From NCBI GenBank assembly GCA_001464795.1, contig LNEB01000014.1, positions 248,001 to 312,000 on the forward strand: a stretch of DNA of 64,000 nucleotides, in the 5' to 3' direction. The position numbers were made by a program, and so were the translations under genes. Each line of letters opens with the position of its first letter. Position 1 is the stretch's first letter. This DNA comes from Bdellovibrionales bacterium Ga0074139. GTDB lineage: Bacteria; Bdellovibrionota; Bdellovibrionia; Bdellovibrionales; Bdellovibrionaceae. Below the pieces are notes generated by a model. That model was not told the DNA's origin. It worked only from the letters and a program-made list of their open reading frames with translations, and ran no database searches. Of this stretch, positions 26,102 to 34,612 are shown one piece after another.

Positions 26102-26951
26102 AGCTCAGCTGGGGATTTCCACCAAATGGATTTTCCTTTTGCCAAAAGTAGCTGACGACACGAGTTTTTACTCCTCGTTTCACTTGAAAAACAGTCAGAT
26201 CAGAATTTTCCACAATTTGATGAAGGCCACGGCCAGCGCCACCCTTACCGGTGGCTTCATTGAGCTCTCCGGCACGGCCAGAATAACAGGATTCAAGATA
26301 ATCCACCAAAGTGTCTTTAGTGAGTGCGCCAAAGGGATCTGTCACGGCCACAGCAGCGATTTTACCCTGGGCTCCGTACTCAAAGGTTGAAGTTTGAGCC
26401 GCTTGAAGAAAAATATCATCTCTGCGGGACATATGATTATATAAAGATTTGCCCGAACTAGGATCTGTGGGTGCATCGTAAATTGCATTCATCAGCATCT
26501 CTTCAGCCACTAAAAAACAACGGTCCGAAATAGTGGTTCTGACTTTGAGCTTTTTCATGAAGCTCACCATATTGTCTTTTAAATCATGTCTTTGTTTAGC
26601 TGATGTCACGCTAACAAGCTCTGTAGAGTCTGATGATTGAAGAAGGGATCCCAGAGTTTCAAATTTTTCATGGGAAATATCTTTCAGAAGCTCTGCTAAA
26701 AGAGGCCATGATTCTTTCGAAAAAAGCCCTTCACAAATGATGGACTCATATTTTTCATTATTCATTTTAAACTGGCTGAGACGATCTTTCACTGGTGCGT
26801 TGAATGCCAAAACTTTTCGAGAAGGATTCGAAAGATTTGTGACCTCATGATTGAGTGTCACTCCGTGGGATCTCATAAATTCACAAAGCTCGTCCCAAGG
26901 TTCGGGTCGATTACCAACAATAGTAAGCTCTGAATTCGGACTTGAAGACAT
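26085..26951 (-). CDS. GHKL ATPase-fold regulatory protein (anti-sigma/kinase-like)
   Basis: 288 residues from ATG 26951, with an AGGA about 11 bases upstream; starts at 26960 and 26978 are also in frame. The N-terminal half (about 1-120) is unrecognised. The C-terminal half has HATPase_c_2-type motifs: N box EEMLMNAIYDAP, G1 VTDPFGALTKD and glycine-rich G2 GKGGAGRGLHQIVENSDL. This resembles RsbW/SpoIIAB-type serine kinases rather than histidine kinases, as no HisKA domain is present. No anti-anti-sigma partner is next to it. The role is probably regulatory; its 3' end overlaps lspA convergently. Confidence 0.75.
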   Translation of the reverse strand: MSSSPNSELTIVGNRPEPWDELCEFMRSHGVTLNHEVTNLSNPSRKVLAFNAPVKDRLSQFKMNNEKYESIICEGLFSKESWPLLAELLKDISHEKFETLGSLLQSSDSTELVSVTSAKQRHDLKDNMVSFMKKLKVRTTISDRCFLVAEEMLMNAIYDAPTDPSSGKSLYNHMSRRDDIFLQAAQTSTFEYGAQGKIAAVAVTDPFGALTKDTLVDYLESCYSGRAGELNEATGKGGAGRGLHQIVENSDLTVFQVKRGVKTRVVSYFWQKENPFGGNPQLSFTYFD

Positions 26952-27028
26952 AGCTAACATTATCCTGATCAGTTGCATTAATTGTCATCTCGTCAAGAGT
27001 CTAGTTTCTACTAAAAGTCCTGAATCAC

Positions 27029-27727
27029 TTGGATTTTCAAAGCTATGATAAGCTTACTTTGGAAAGCCTCTACTATTTTGCATGGATCAGTTTACTGGTC
27101 ACAGCGCTTATTTATTACTCTGCAAAAAGAGCTGAATCCTTAGGCTTTCCACAAGCTCTGAACTTTAAAGTCATTGGTTGGCTGCTTATCACAATACCCA
27201 TCGGAGCCAGACTGGTTCATATTTTTTATGAAGAGCCAGGATATTATCTAGCTTCACCATTTAGAATGCTCGAGTTCTGGAAAGGTGGCTTTGTTTATTA
27301 TGGCGGACTGGTTTCAGCTGTCTTTGGTATTGGCTTTCTTTTTTTCTACAAAAAACAAGACCGAAGCTTCTTTCAAACCGCTGACTTTTTTACTCCCATT
27401 TTCATTTTGGGCACAGGACTTGGACGTGTGGCTTGCTACATTCAAGGATGTTGTTTTGGCCGAGATGGACATCCCACTCAACTTTATATGCTTGGATGGG
27501 AAATGATTTTATTTTTTGTCTTTATCAAGTGGGAGAAAAAAAATGATCACAGACCAGGAGTTTATTTTTTATCCTGGCTAGTCGCTAGTGCCATCGGAAG
27601 GTTTGCAGTGGAATTCTTCCGAGCTGACTTTCGCGGAGCTCTCCTGCTAGGTCTTTCGATCTCGCAGGTGATTGCTTTTATGATTGTTTTAGTTAGCACC
27701 GCTTTCATTGTTCGTCGATTACGATAA
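27029..27727 (+). CDS. lgt: Prolipoprotein diacylglyceryl transferase
   Basis: 232 residues from a TTG start at 27029, somewhat short for Lgt (often 250-290). It has about seven membrane segments and the Lgt signature GRVACYIQGCCFGRDGHPTQLY, with the later GRFAVEFFRADFR typical of the family's arginine-rich C-terminal loop. Lgt adds diacylglycerol to the lipobox cysteine of prolipoproteins at the inner membrane. In the motif around 27280-27320 the residues are GGFVYYGGLV, with Tyr where E. coli Lgt has the His of its HGG motif. The many lipoproteins in this window are its likely substrates. Confidence 0.92.
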   Translation: MDFQSYDKLTLESLYYFAWISLLVTALIYYSAKRAESLGFPQALNFKVIGWLLITIPIGARLVHIFYEEPGYYLASPFRMLEFWKGGFVYYGGLVSAVFGIGFLFFYKKQDRSFFQTADFFTPIFILGTGLGRVACYIQGCCFGRDGHPTQLYMLGWEMILFFVFIKWEKKNDHRPGVYFLSWLVASAIGRFAVEFFRADFRGALLLGLSISQVIAFMIVLVSTAFIVRRLR

Positions 27728-27731
27728 CGGT

Positions 27732-28106
27732 CTATCTAGGATATCCGTAGGGGAAGTAACCATAGGGATATTGACCATAATTACCGTAGTTATAACCATA
27801 AGGATACTGACCGTAGTTATACTGAGTGTAGGGATTTACGTAGCCATGTTGATTAATCAATATTTTCGAGGCCACACACATATTATTATAAAAACCGAAA
27901 CCTTCAGGGCATGGTCCTTTTTCTAAACAACCATAAGGAGTCTCAACAACCTCAACAGGGCATGTGGGTGGATTTGCTTGTACACACTGATTATTATCTA
28001 AGTGATAACCTTCTGGGCAAACAGCTTTTTGATCTAAGTTCACATTCTCAGAGGCTAATGCCGTTAGTGAAGAAAAAAGCACGAGTACGCAAAGATAAAA
28101 TTTCAT
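27732..28106 (-). CDS. Secreted Cys-rich, Tyr/Gly-rich protein, unknown function
   Basis: 124 residues. Signal peptide MKFYLCVLVLFSSLTALAS is followed by a cysteine-rich part with repeated CPEGYHLDNNQC-like units (CxxGxxxxNNxC), and then a low-complexity tail from about residue 85 made of Tyr, Gly, Asn, Gln and Pro (NYGQYPYGYNYGNYGQYPYG). The tail resembles Tyr/Gly-rich adhesive or structural surface proteins, and the Cys units look like small disulfide knots. The gene is convergent with lgt, 4 bases apart. I recognise no named family. Confidence 0.7.
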   Translation of the reverse strand: MKFYLCVLVLFSSLTALASENVNLDQKAVCPEGYHLDNNQCVQANPPTCPVEVVETPYGCLEKGPCPEGFGFYNNMCVASKILINQHGYVNPYTQYNYGQYPYGYNYGNYGQYPYGYFPYGYPR

Positions 28107-28429
28107 AAATAACTCCTATAGTAAATAAAATCTGATTTTATGCGAGCTTCGGTGAAATCACCATTTTGTTTTTTAAATTAAAAACTCTTCAAAGAGTGTT
28201 CAAATATTAGATGCATTCGACAGCACTGTCTCACCTTGGCACATGAATGTTTTAGACCACTGAGTGGGTGTGTAGCTCGTCTCAATTCGAGACCGTAGGC
28301 CTGATTGGGCTCAGTGACAAAAAAATAGACACTCACCTGCACCACCTTTGATTCTAGAAAATCAGTGCCTGGCACATTCCGTGTAATAACTAATATCAGA
28401 CAGAGGCCTTTGGCCCGAAAGGAATTCAC
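28107..28429. other. 323-base intergenic region with small inverted repeats
   Basis: No gene is visible. It holds the promoter of the minus-strand gene and of the lipoprotein at 28430. Small dyads include ACTCTT-CA-AAGAGT (about 28185), GTCTC-AATTC-GAGAC (about 28281) and the perfect GTGCCTGGCAC (28365-28375). The last overlaps a weak sigma-54-like TGGCAC with a GT instead of GC at the -12 position. GTGCCTGGCAC matches 9 of 11 bases of GTACCTGTCAC in the repeat at 38331 and 60246. Confidence 0.5.
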
Positions 28430-29155
28430 ATGAGACACACAAAACGCTTTTTGAAACTAACGATGGTTGTTTCTAGCATTTTCGCGAGTCTGATCTTATC
28501 GGGCTGTGGAAGTAAAAAAACATCAAACTCTTCTACTGCAGGGGTTTACGGTCCTGATGCTAGCGGATACTACGGTGGTATTTTAAACAGTTCAGGCAGT
28601 GCCGGTTACTTAGGTGACAACTTTGCTTGGAAGAACATGAACATTACAGACGGTGCTACTTTCAAAGCTTTCTTGAAAAAAGCTCAAGGATTATGTGATC
28701 AAGCTTACTATACTGGTGGAATTTACAGCTGTGACTCTTGGACAAATAGTTACTTCAGAATTATCTATCAAGCTTCAAGCACATCACAGGCTCAATCACG
28801 AATCATGTTCATGACTTACCCACAAAATACAAATGGTGGCTCATGGTATGGCTACCAACTTCCTTCTTGGAATCAGTTTTTCATGGGAAGCCTTGGCTTC
28901 CCCGTGCCCCAGAATGTTGGTGCTACGCGAAATCCTGTTGCACTTGATATGACAACTTCTTTGATCAACAACTCACAAGGTTTCGAATCACGTGCTTACG
29001 GTGCTCAAGATACATTGGCTAACAAAAGTTTGATTCAATTTATGGTTCGCCAAGGAAAAGTGTTAGATCAAGCTGTGAATTTTGAGATCTTCTTCGAAGG
29101 TAAATCCTTTGCCTCAGGATCACTGTACCGTTGCAATTTTGCTGATTGTCGGTAA
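28430..29155 (+). CDS. Lipoprotein of unknown function
   Basis: 241 residues. The signal ends with the lipobox LSGC (about residue 26) and the mature protein begins with a Ser/Thr/Asn-rich stretch. The rest is rich in Ser, Gly, Tyr and Asn, with segments such as DGATFKAFLKKAQGLCDQAYYTG and SYFRIIYQASSTSQAQSR, and has five or so cysteines after the lipobox. I recognise no family. It has its own gap upstream and precedes yacG by 11 bases, but the two probably do not work together. Confidence 0.75.
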   Translation: MRHTKRFLKLTMVVSSIFASLILSGCGSKKTSNSSTAGVYGPDASGYYGGILNSSGSAGYLGDNFAWKNMNITDGATFKAFLKKAQGLCDQAYYTGGIYSCDSWTNSYFRIIYQASSTSQAQSRIMFMTYPQNTNGGSWYGYQLPSWNQFFMGSLGFPVPQNVGATRNPVALDMTTSLINNSQGFESRAYGAQDTLANKSLIQFMVRQGKVLDQAVNFEIFFEGKSFASGSLYRCNFADCR

Positions 29156-29166
29156 TATTTTAAAGT

Positions 29167-29370
29167 ATGACTTTAACTACTCGTAAAGTGAAATGCCCAC
29201 AGTGTGGGCTTTTTACGTTATATTCACTGGAAAATAAATCCCGCCCCTTTTGTTCTGATCGCTGCAAATTGATCGATCTCGGTGCATGGGCTGATGAAAA
29301 ATTTAAGGTCCCTACTCAGGAACACGCTGACTTTGTGCATCCTGATCAAGAAGATAAAAACGAAAATTGA
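29167..29370 (+). CDS. yacG: DNA gyrase inhibitor YacG
   Basis: 67 residues, typical size. The zinc-binding pattern CPQCG-x16-CSDRC followed by KLIDLGAWADEKFKVP matches the YacG family. YacG binds GyrB and inhibits gyrase activity in E. coli. Here it lies downstream of a lipoprotein gene and upstream of HU, without coaE or zapD neighbours. Confidence 0.93.
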   Translation: MTLTTRKVKCPQCGLFTLYSLENKSRPFCSDRCKLIDLGAWADEKFKVPTQEHADFVHPDQEDKNEN

Positions 29371-29388
29371 TTTGATTTTTTGTTGACG

Positions 29389-29416
29389 TATGTCGAAAAA
29401 AGCCTTGTGATCGCAC
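29389..29416 (+). promoter_or_regulatory. Candidate sigma-70-type promoter of the HU gene
   Basis: TTGACG near 29391 is followed after 17 bases by TGTGAT near 29414, about 45 bases before the HU ATG and an AAGGAG site. The -10 is poor. Confidence 0.3.
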
Positions 29417-29461
29417 TTGTCAGAGGATGACAAACCTTAACTTACTCAAAAAGGAGTACAT

Positions 29462-29734
29462 ATGAATAAGGCACAATTGATCGAAAAGATCGCAACTGAA
29501 GCAAATGTTTCTAAAGCTCAAGCTGAAAACATTTTGGATTGCACACTTAACAACATCAAAAAATCTGTTAAAAAAGGTGATGATGTTAAGCTAGTAGGAT
29601 TTGGAACTTTCACAAAAGCAAAGCGTAAAGCTCGCATGGGTCGCAACCCACAAACTGGCAAAGCGATTAAAATTCCTGCTGCATGGACTCCTAAGTTCCG
29701 CGCTGGTGCTGAATTTAAAGCAATGGTTAAGTAA
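29462..29734 (+). CDS. hup: DNA-binding protein HU
   Basis: 90 residues, the usual HU length. It carries the helical N-terminal MNKAQLIEKIATEANVSKAQAE and the DNA-binding beta arm with GRNPQTGKAIKIPA, the conserved HU arm. It coats and bends DNA as a dimer. A strong AAAGGAG ribosome site and a good terminator just behind suggest high expression. Confidence 0.96.
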   Translation: MNKAQLIEKIATEANVSKAQAENILDCTLNNIKKSVKKGDDVKLVGFGTFTKAKRKARMGRNPQTGKAIKIPAAWTPKFRAGAEFKAMVK

Positions 29735-29761
29735 TTTTTTGACATTGCTCAAATAAAGAAA

Positions 29762-29792
29762 AAAGCTGGAAGAGATTCCAGCTTTTTTTTTA
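29762..29792 (+). terminator. Intrinsic terminator of the HU gene
   Basis: AAAGCTGGAA (29762-29771) pairs with TTCCAGCTTT (29776-29785) with a GAGA loop, followed by TTTTTT. Directly after it comes the AGGAG ribosome site of pfkA, so pfkA is read from terminator read-through or from an undetected promoter. Confidence 0.92.
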
Positions 29793-29801
29793 GGAGAAAT
29801 C

Positions 29802-30770
29802 ATGAAACGAATTGGTGTTCTGACAAGTGGTGGTGATGCTCCTGGAATGAATGCTTGCTTGCGTGCTGTAGTAAGAACTGCAAAAGCAAGAGGCTTGGAA
29901 GTTTGGGGAATCGAAAAGGGCTACACAGGTATGCTAGAAGACTTGATTCGCCCACTGGAAGCCCGTGATATGGCCAATATTATTCAGCGCGGCGGCACCG
30001 TATTAAAAACAGGACGCTGTCTTGAATTCTTAAAACCTGAATACCGTGCTCAAGCCGCTGAAAAATTAAAAGCAAAAAATATTGATGGTGTTGTATGCAT
30101 TGGTGGAGACGGATCCTTTCGCGGAGCTATGGCTTTGTGGCGTGAACATCAGATTCCAGTAGTTGGTGCTCCTGGTACCATTGATAATGATCTTTTTGGC
30201 ACAGATGTCACAATTGGTTTTGATACTGCTGTGAATACAGCGCTTAGTGCGATTGATAAAATTCGTGATACAGCTGATAGCCATGATCGACTTTTTATTG
30301 TCGAAGTCATGGGACGAAATTCAGGCCATATTGCCTCTTATGTGGGATTGGCGTGCGGCGCTGAGGAAGTTTTCACACCAGAAATTAACACCACTGTTGA
30401 TAAAGCTGTTGATAAAATATTAGAGGCTCAAAAAAAGGGAAAAAAATCCAGTATCATCGTAACCGCAGAGGGACAAAAGCCAGGCCGGGCCTATGATCTA
30501 GCCGAAGCCATCAGAAAAAAAACTGGAATCGACGCGAAAGTCTGTATTTTAGGTCACATTCAGCGAGGTGGAAGTCCCACTGCCAGTGATCGAATCATTG
30601 CTAGTCGCATGGGATCTGCAGCAGTTGATGCCTTAATAAAGGGTGAGCACGATGTGATGATTGGAATAGAAAAAAACGATCTTAGATCTGTTCCTTTTGA
30701 ACTTGCCACTCAGAGAGATAAAAAGACCTCTTTAGACTTTGTTAAACTATCGAATCTCCTTGCCTTTTAG
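29802..30770 (+). CDS. pfkA: 6-phosphofructokinase
   Basis: 322 residues, the bacterial ATP-type length. Motifs are GVLTSGGDAPGMNACLRAVV at the N-terminus, the GGDGS loop, GAPGTIDNDL with the catalytic Asp, and GHIQRGGSPT. It phosphorylates fructose-6-phosphate to the 1,6-bisphosphate, the committed step of glycolysis. The PfkA glycine at the ATP site (GGDGS) indicates ATP dependence. It lies between HU and the liv operon with a TAG stop at 30770. Confidence 0.96.
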   Translation: MKRIGVLTSGGDAPGMNACLRAVVRTAKARGLEVWGIEKGYTGMLEDLIRPLEARDMANIIQRGGTVLKTGRCLEFLKPEYRAQAAEKLKAKNIDGVVCIGGDGSFRGAMALWREHQIPVVGAPGTIDNDLFGTDVTIGFDTAVNTALSAIDKIRDTADSHDRLFIVEVMGRNSGHIASYVGLACGAEEVFTPEINTTVDKAVDKILEAQKKGKKSSIIVTAEGQKPGRAYDLAEAIRKKTGIDAKVCILGHIQRGGSPTASDRIIASRMGSAAVDALIKGEHDVMIGIEKNDLRSVPFELATQRDKKTSLDFVKLSNLLAF

Positions 30771-30808
30771 CTAGCTCTTTGCAAAAGTTTTTTCATCAGG
30801 AGATCTCA

Positions 30809-31939
30809 ATGAAAAAACTTTTCTCGAGTGCATTATTAGGTTTATTAATTATCCTTCCCTTCTCGGGCTGCACAAAAAAAACGGATGAAATTCTGATCGG
30901 TGAATTTGGAACTTTAACTGGCAGTGAGGCCACCTTTGGACAATCGACAAATAAAGGTCTTCGCATGGCTTTTGACGAAATCAACGCAGCTGGTGGCATC
31001 AAGGGAAAAAAAATCAAACTCATCACCTATGACAATCAAGGTAAACCTGACGAATCAGCTGCCGTTGTTAAACGACTTATTACCCAAGATAAAGTACTCG
31101 CTATCATCGGGGAAGTGGCATCAAGCCGCTCATTAGCGGCAGCACCCATTGCTCAACAGTACAAGGTCCCTATGATTTCACCCTCTTCCACAAGTCCAAA
31201 GGTAACAGAAGTTGGTGATTATATTTTCCGAATTTGTTTTATTGATCCTTTTCAAGGCGCAGTGATGGCCAAATTCATGCTTGATAATTTGAAGCTTAAA
31301 AAAGTGGCTGTTTTACGAGACGTAAAAAATGAATACTCTGTGGGTCTTGCTGATACTTTCATACAAGAAGTGAAAGCTCGCGGCGGAGAAGTTTTGATTG
31401 ATGTCAGTTATCAGGCTAACGACATTGATTTCAAAGCTCAGCTCACTCAAATAAAATCAAAAAATCCAGAGGTTATTTTTGTTCCTGGATATTACACAGA
31501 TGCAGGACTTATTACAGTGCAAGCTCGGCAACTGGGAATCAAGTCTGTGTTTTTAGGTGGCGACGGATGGGATTCCCCCAAATTGCATGAAATTGCTAAA
31601 GAAGCTGCAAGTGGAAGTTACTTTTCGAATCACTACGCAACGGACAGCACTGAAACCATTGTTCAAGAGTTCATTCAAAAGTACAAAGCTCAATTCAATG
31701 AACTACCAGATGCGATGGCAGCGTTAGGTTATGATGCAGGTAAAGTGTTAGCTCAGGCGATAACAAATGCTTCTGAATTAAAACCTGAACTTGTTAAAAA
31801 TGAGCTCGCTAAAATTAAAGATTTTCCGGGTGTTACTGGTGTTATCACTATCGACGAGAAAAGAAATGCAATTAAAAGCGCTGTTATTGTTAAAGTCGAA
31901 GGCAATGACAAGAAGTTCGTAACGAAAATGACCCCATGA
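30809..31939 (+). CDS. livJ: ABC transporter substrate-binding lipoprotein, branched-chain amino acid type
   Basis: 376 residues from ATG 30809 with CAGGAG upstream; the frame opens earlier without support. The N-terminus has lipobox PFSGC. The mature part matches the Leu/Ile/Val-binding periplasmic family: GEFGTLTGSEATFGQSTNKGLRMAFDEINAAGGIKGKKI and later DGWDSPK and AALGYDAGKVL. It captures the substrate (branched-chain amino acids, or an amide or urea by family) and hands it to the permeases encoded downstream. The stop overlaps livH by 4 bases (ATGA). Confidence 0.92.
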   Translation: MKKLFSSALLGLLIILPFSGCTKKTDEILIGEFGTLTGSEATFGQSTNKGLRMAFDEINAAGGIKGKKIKLITYDNQGKPDESAAVVKRLITQDKVLAIIGEVASSRSLAAAPIAQQYKVPMISPSSTSPKVTEVGDYIFRICFIDPFQGAVMAKFMLDNLKLKKVAVLRDVKNEYSVGLADTFIQEVKARGGEVLIDVSYQANDIDFKAQLTQIKSKNPEVIFVPGYYTDAGLITVQARQLGIKSVFLGGDGWDSPKLHEIAKEAASGSYFSNHYATDSTETIVQEFIQKYKAQFNELPDAMAALGYDAGKVLAQAITNASELKPELVKNELAKIKDFPGVTGVITIDEKRNAIKSAVIVKVEGNDKKFVTKMTP

Positions 31940-32850
31940 TCCCAGAATCCTCTGATTTTTTTCAACATCTTGTAAATGGTCTTAGCTTAGGAAGCATCTA
32001 TGCTTTGATCGCTTTAGGATACACCATGGTTTATGGCGTTCTTCAGCTGATCAATTTCGCCCATGCAGATATTTATATGATGGGAGCCTTTGCCTCTTAT
32101 TATGTTTCCAGATGGATGGGCCTTGAAATCGAGCCGGGCTTTTACGCACTCACCATGGCACTGTTAACATCGATGCTAGCCTGTGCAGTACTTGGAATTT
32201 TAATTGAACGCTTAGCTTATCGGCCATTAAGGCGAGCTCCAAAATTGAATATTTTAATTACTGCCATTGGTGTTAGTCTTTTATTGCAGTTCGGTGCACA
32301 AGTTATGTTTGGTGCCGATCCCAAAGTATTTCCCACATTGATTGTGGATCAATCTTTAATTGAAACTCCTTTTTTAATTTTGAAAACTTTGGATGTGACT
32401 GTTTTTGCTGTGACCTTGCTGGCCTTACTCGCTTTGCATTATTTAGTTTACCACACGAAAATGGGTAAATCCATGCGAGCTGTTTCCCACAGCACTGTCA
32501 GTGCTAGCTTACTTGGTATCAACGTTAACCGTGTTATCGTTTTCACATTTGTATTAGGAAGTTGTTTAGCTGGGATCGGCAGTGTCCTCGTGGGACTTAA
32601 GTATCCTAAAATTGAGCCACTGATGGGTGTGATGATCGGACTTAAAGCCTTTGTTGCTGCCGTGCTTGGTGGCATTGGTAGCATGAGTGGAGCCGTATTA
32701 GGGGCTATGATCATGGGCTTGTCAGAAGAATTTGTTGTGGCTTATTTATCATCCACATTGCGTGACGCTTTAGCTTTTGGACTGCTGATTGGAATTTTAA
32801 TTTGGAAGCCTTCAGGACTGATGGGTAAAAATACCATCGAGAAGGTTTAA
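31936..32850 (+). CDS. livH: Branched-chain amino-acid ABC permease LivH
   Basis: 304 residues with eight or so membrane segments and LivH motifs: LVNGLSLGSIYALIALGYTMVYG and GILIERLAYRPLRRA, then the EAA-like loop near LGGIGSMSGAVLGAM. It forms half of the channel in the inner membrane. Overlaps livJ by 4 bases, and its stop shares a base with the livM start. Confidence 0.94.
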   Translation: MIPESSDFFQHLVNGLSLGSIYALIALGYTMVYGVLQLINFAHADIYMMGAFASYYVSRWMGLEIEPGFYALTMALLTSMLACAVLGILIERLAYRPLRRAPKLNILITAIGVSLLLQFGAQVMFGADPKVFPTLIVDQSLIETPFLILKTLDVTVFAVTLLALLALHYLVYHTKMGKSMRAVSHSTVSASLLGINVNRVIVFTFVLGSCLAGIGSVLVGLKYPKIEPLMGVMIGLKAFVAAVLGGIGSMSGAVLGAMIMGLSEEFVVAYLSSTLRDALAFGLLIGILIWKPSGLMGKNTIEKV

Positions 32851-33842
32851 TGAACCCAAAAATCAGAAACCCACTTCTACTAGTTGTTGGCATTGTAATA
32901 GTGGGTGTGGTTTTGCAATTTTCTATTAATGCCTACATTCAAATCTTAATTTTGCAAATTATGATGTATTCAATTGCTGCCATGGGACTCAATCTAGTCA
33001 ATGGTTACACGGGACAATTTTCATTAGGTCACGCTGGCTTTATGGCTGTTGGTGCTTATACGAGCGCTTACTTATCACAAATTTTTCCAGGTTTCTTAGA
33101 GTCCACTCATTTACTAGGATTTTTTCTTTTTTCAATTTTATCAGGATGTTTAGCTGCAGTCTTCGGATATGCCGTGGGCCTTCCATCCCTTAGACTTAAG
33201 GGCGACTACTTGGCGATCGTAACTTTAGGTTTTGGTGAAATTTTACGTGTCACTTTACTTAATATCGATACTCTTGGTGCAGCTCGTGGAATTACAGGAA
33301 TCGTACCCTATCCAGAGCTTGGTTTTCTAGATCGCTTTTGGGTCAGCTTTGTCTATATTTCCATCTGGTTTTTTATTTCTTTGTATGCCGTCTGGAGACT
33401 GACTCGTGGTCGTCATGGCCGCCAGTTCTTAAGTGTGCGTGAAGATGAGGTGGCGGCTCTAAGTTTGGGACTGAATACGACTCATATTAAAGTGAAATCA
33501 TTTGTTATTGCGTCCTTCTTAGCAGGAATTGCCGGTTCCATTTACGCTCATCTGATTAGTATTGTATCCCCCAGTGTTTTTGGATTCATGATGAGCGTGA
33601 ACATTGTGGTCATGGTTGTACTCGGTGGAATGGGAAGTTTTTCTGGATGTATTCTGGCAGCTGCCTTTGTGACAGTGGCTCCTGAACTTTTACGATCACT
33701 ACAATCCATCACGGGATTTGATCTTCGTATGGTTTTGTTTTCTTTAAGTCTCATTCTAATTATGATTTTTCGCCCACAGGGTCTTTTTGGATCCAAAGAA
33801 ATTCCTGATCTGTGGCGTTCATGGAAAGCCAAAAAACTATGA
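32850..33842 (+). CDS. livM: Branched-chain amino-acid ABC permease LivM
   Basis: 330 residues, hydrophobic throughout, with family motifs LNLVNGYTGQFSLGHAGFMAVGAY, YLAIVTLGFGEI and VLGGMGSFSG. It is the second channel subunit. Its ATG coincides with the livH stop, and the livG ATG overlaps its TGA. Confidence 0.94.
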   Translation: MNPKIRNPLLLVVGIVIVGVVLQFSINAYIQILILQIMMYSIAAMGLNLVNGYTGQFSLGHAGFMAVGAYTSAYLSQIFPGFLESTHLLGFFLFSILSGCLAAVFGYAVGLPSLRLKGDYLAIVTLGFGEILRVTLLNIDTLGAARGITGIVPYPELGFLDRFWVSFVYISIWFFISLYAVWRLTRGRHGRQFLSVREDEVAALSLGLNTTHIKVKSFVIASFLAGIAGSIYAHLISIVSPSVFGFMMSVNIVVMVVLGGMGSFSGCILAAAFVTVAPELLRSLQSITGFDLRMVLFSLSLILIMIFRPQGLFGSKEIPDLWRSWKAKKL

Positions 33843-34612
33843 ATCCATTATTAAAAGCTCAAGCTTTGTCGATTCATTTTGGTGGCCTAAAAGCAGTGGA
33901 CCAAGTGGATCTTGAAATTCAAAAGGGTGATTTATTTGGTCTTATCGGTCCTAATGGCGCAGGTAAAACGACTTTTTTTAATTTACTGACAGGTGTTTAC
34001 AAGCCCACTTCAGGGAAATTGTTTTTGAATGGAAAAGACATCACACGATATTCAACGCCTAAGCGCAGTGAAATTGGAATTCGCCGTACTTTTCAAAATA
34101 TTCGACTTTTTAAAGAACTGACTGTTCTAGAAAATGCTTTAATCGCAACTGATCAAACCTTATCTTATAATTATTTTGATTCTTTATTCATCACTGAAAA
34201 GTATTTAAGCCAAGAAAAGTTAGCGAAAGAAAAAGCCCTAGAACTTTTGACACTTTTTAAACTTGAAAATTTCATCAATGAAAAAGCTGTCAACTTGTCC
34301 TATGGTTCCCAGAGAAAACTAGAAATTATACGAACTCTGATGTCGGGGCCCAAGCTTATTTTACTTGATGAACCAGCAGCAGGAATGAATCACTCGGAAA
34401 CTCAAGAACTCACAAAGTTAATCAGACAAATTCGCGATCAGTTTCAACTCACTGTTTTATTAATCGAACATGACATGAAACTTGTGATGGGTGTCTGTGA
34501 AAAGATTGCTGTTCTGGATCATGGAATTAAAATAGCAGATGGAAAACCTGCTGAAATCAGAACAAATCCAAAAGTGATTGAAGCTTATCTAGGAACTGAG
34601 GCCACTCCATGA
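33839..34612 (+). CDS. livG: Branched-chain amino-acid ABC transporter ATPase LivG
   Basis: 257 residues from ATG 33839, which overlaps the livM stop in the usual ATGA; a start 27 bases earlier is in frame but would overlap livM more. It has Walker A GPNGAGKTT, signature LSYGSQRK (the LivG form), Walker B LILLDEPAAGMN and the switch histidine in IEHDMK. One of two nucleotide-binding subunits that power uptake. Confidence 0.95.
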   Translation: MNPLLKAQALSIHFGGLKAVDQVDLEIQKGDLFGLIGPNGAGKTTFFNLLTGVYKPTSGKLFLNGKDITRYSTPKRSEIGIRRTFQNIRLFKELTVLENALIATDQTLSYNYFDSLFITEKYLSQEKLAKEKALELLTLFKLENFINEKAVNLSYGSQRKLEIIRTLMSGPKLILLDEPAAGMNHSETQELTKLIRQIRDQFQLTVLLIEHDMKLVMGVCEKIAVLDHGIKIADGKPAEIRTNPKVIEAYLGTEATP

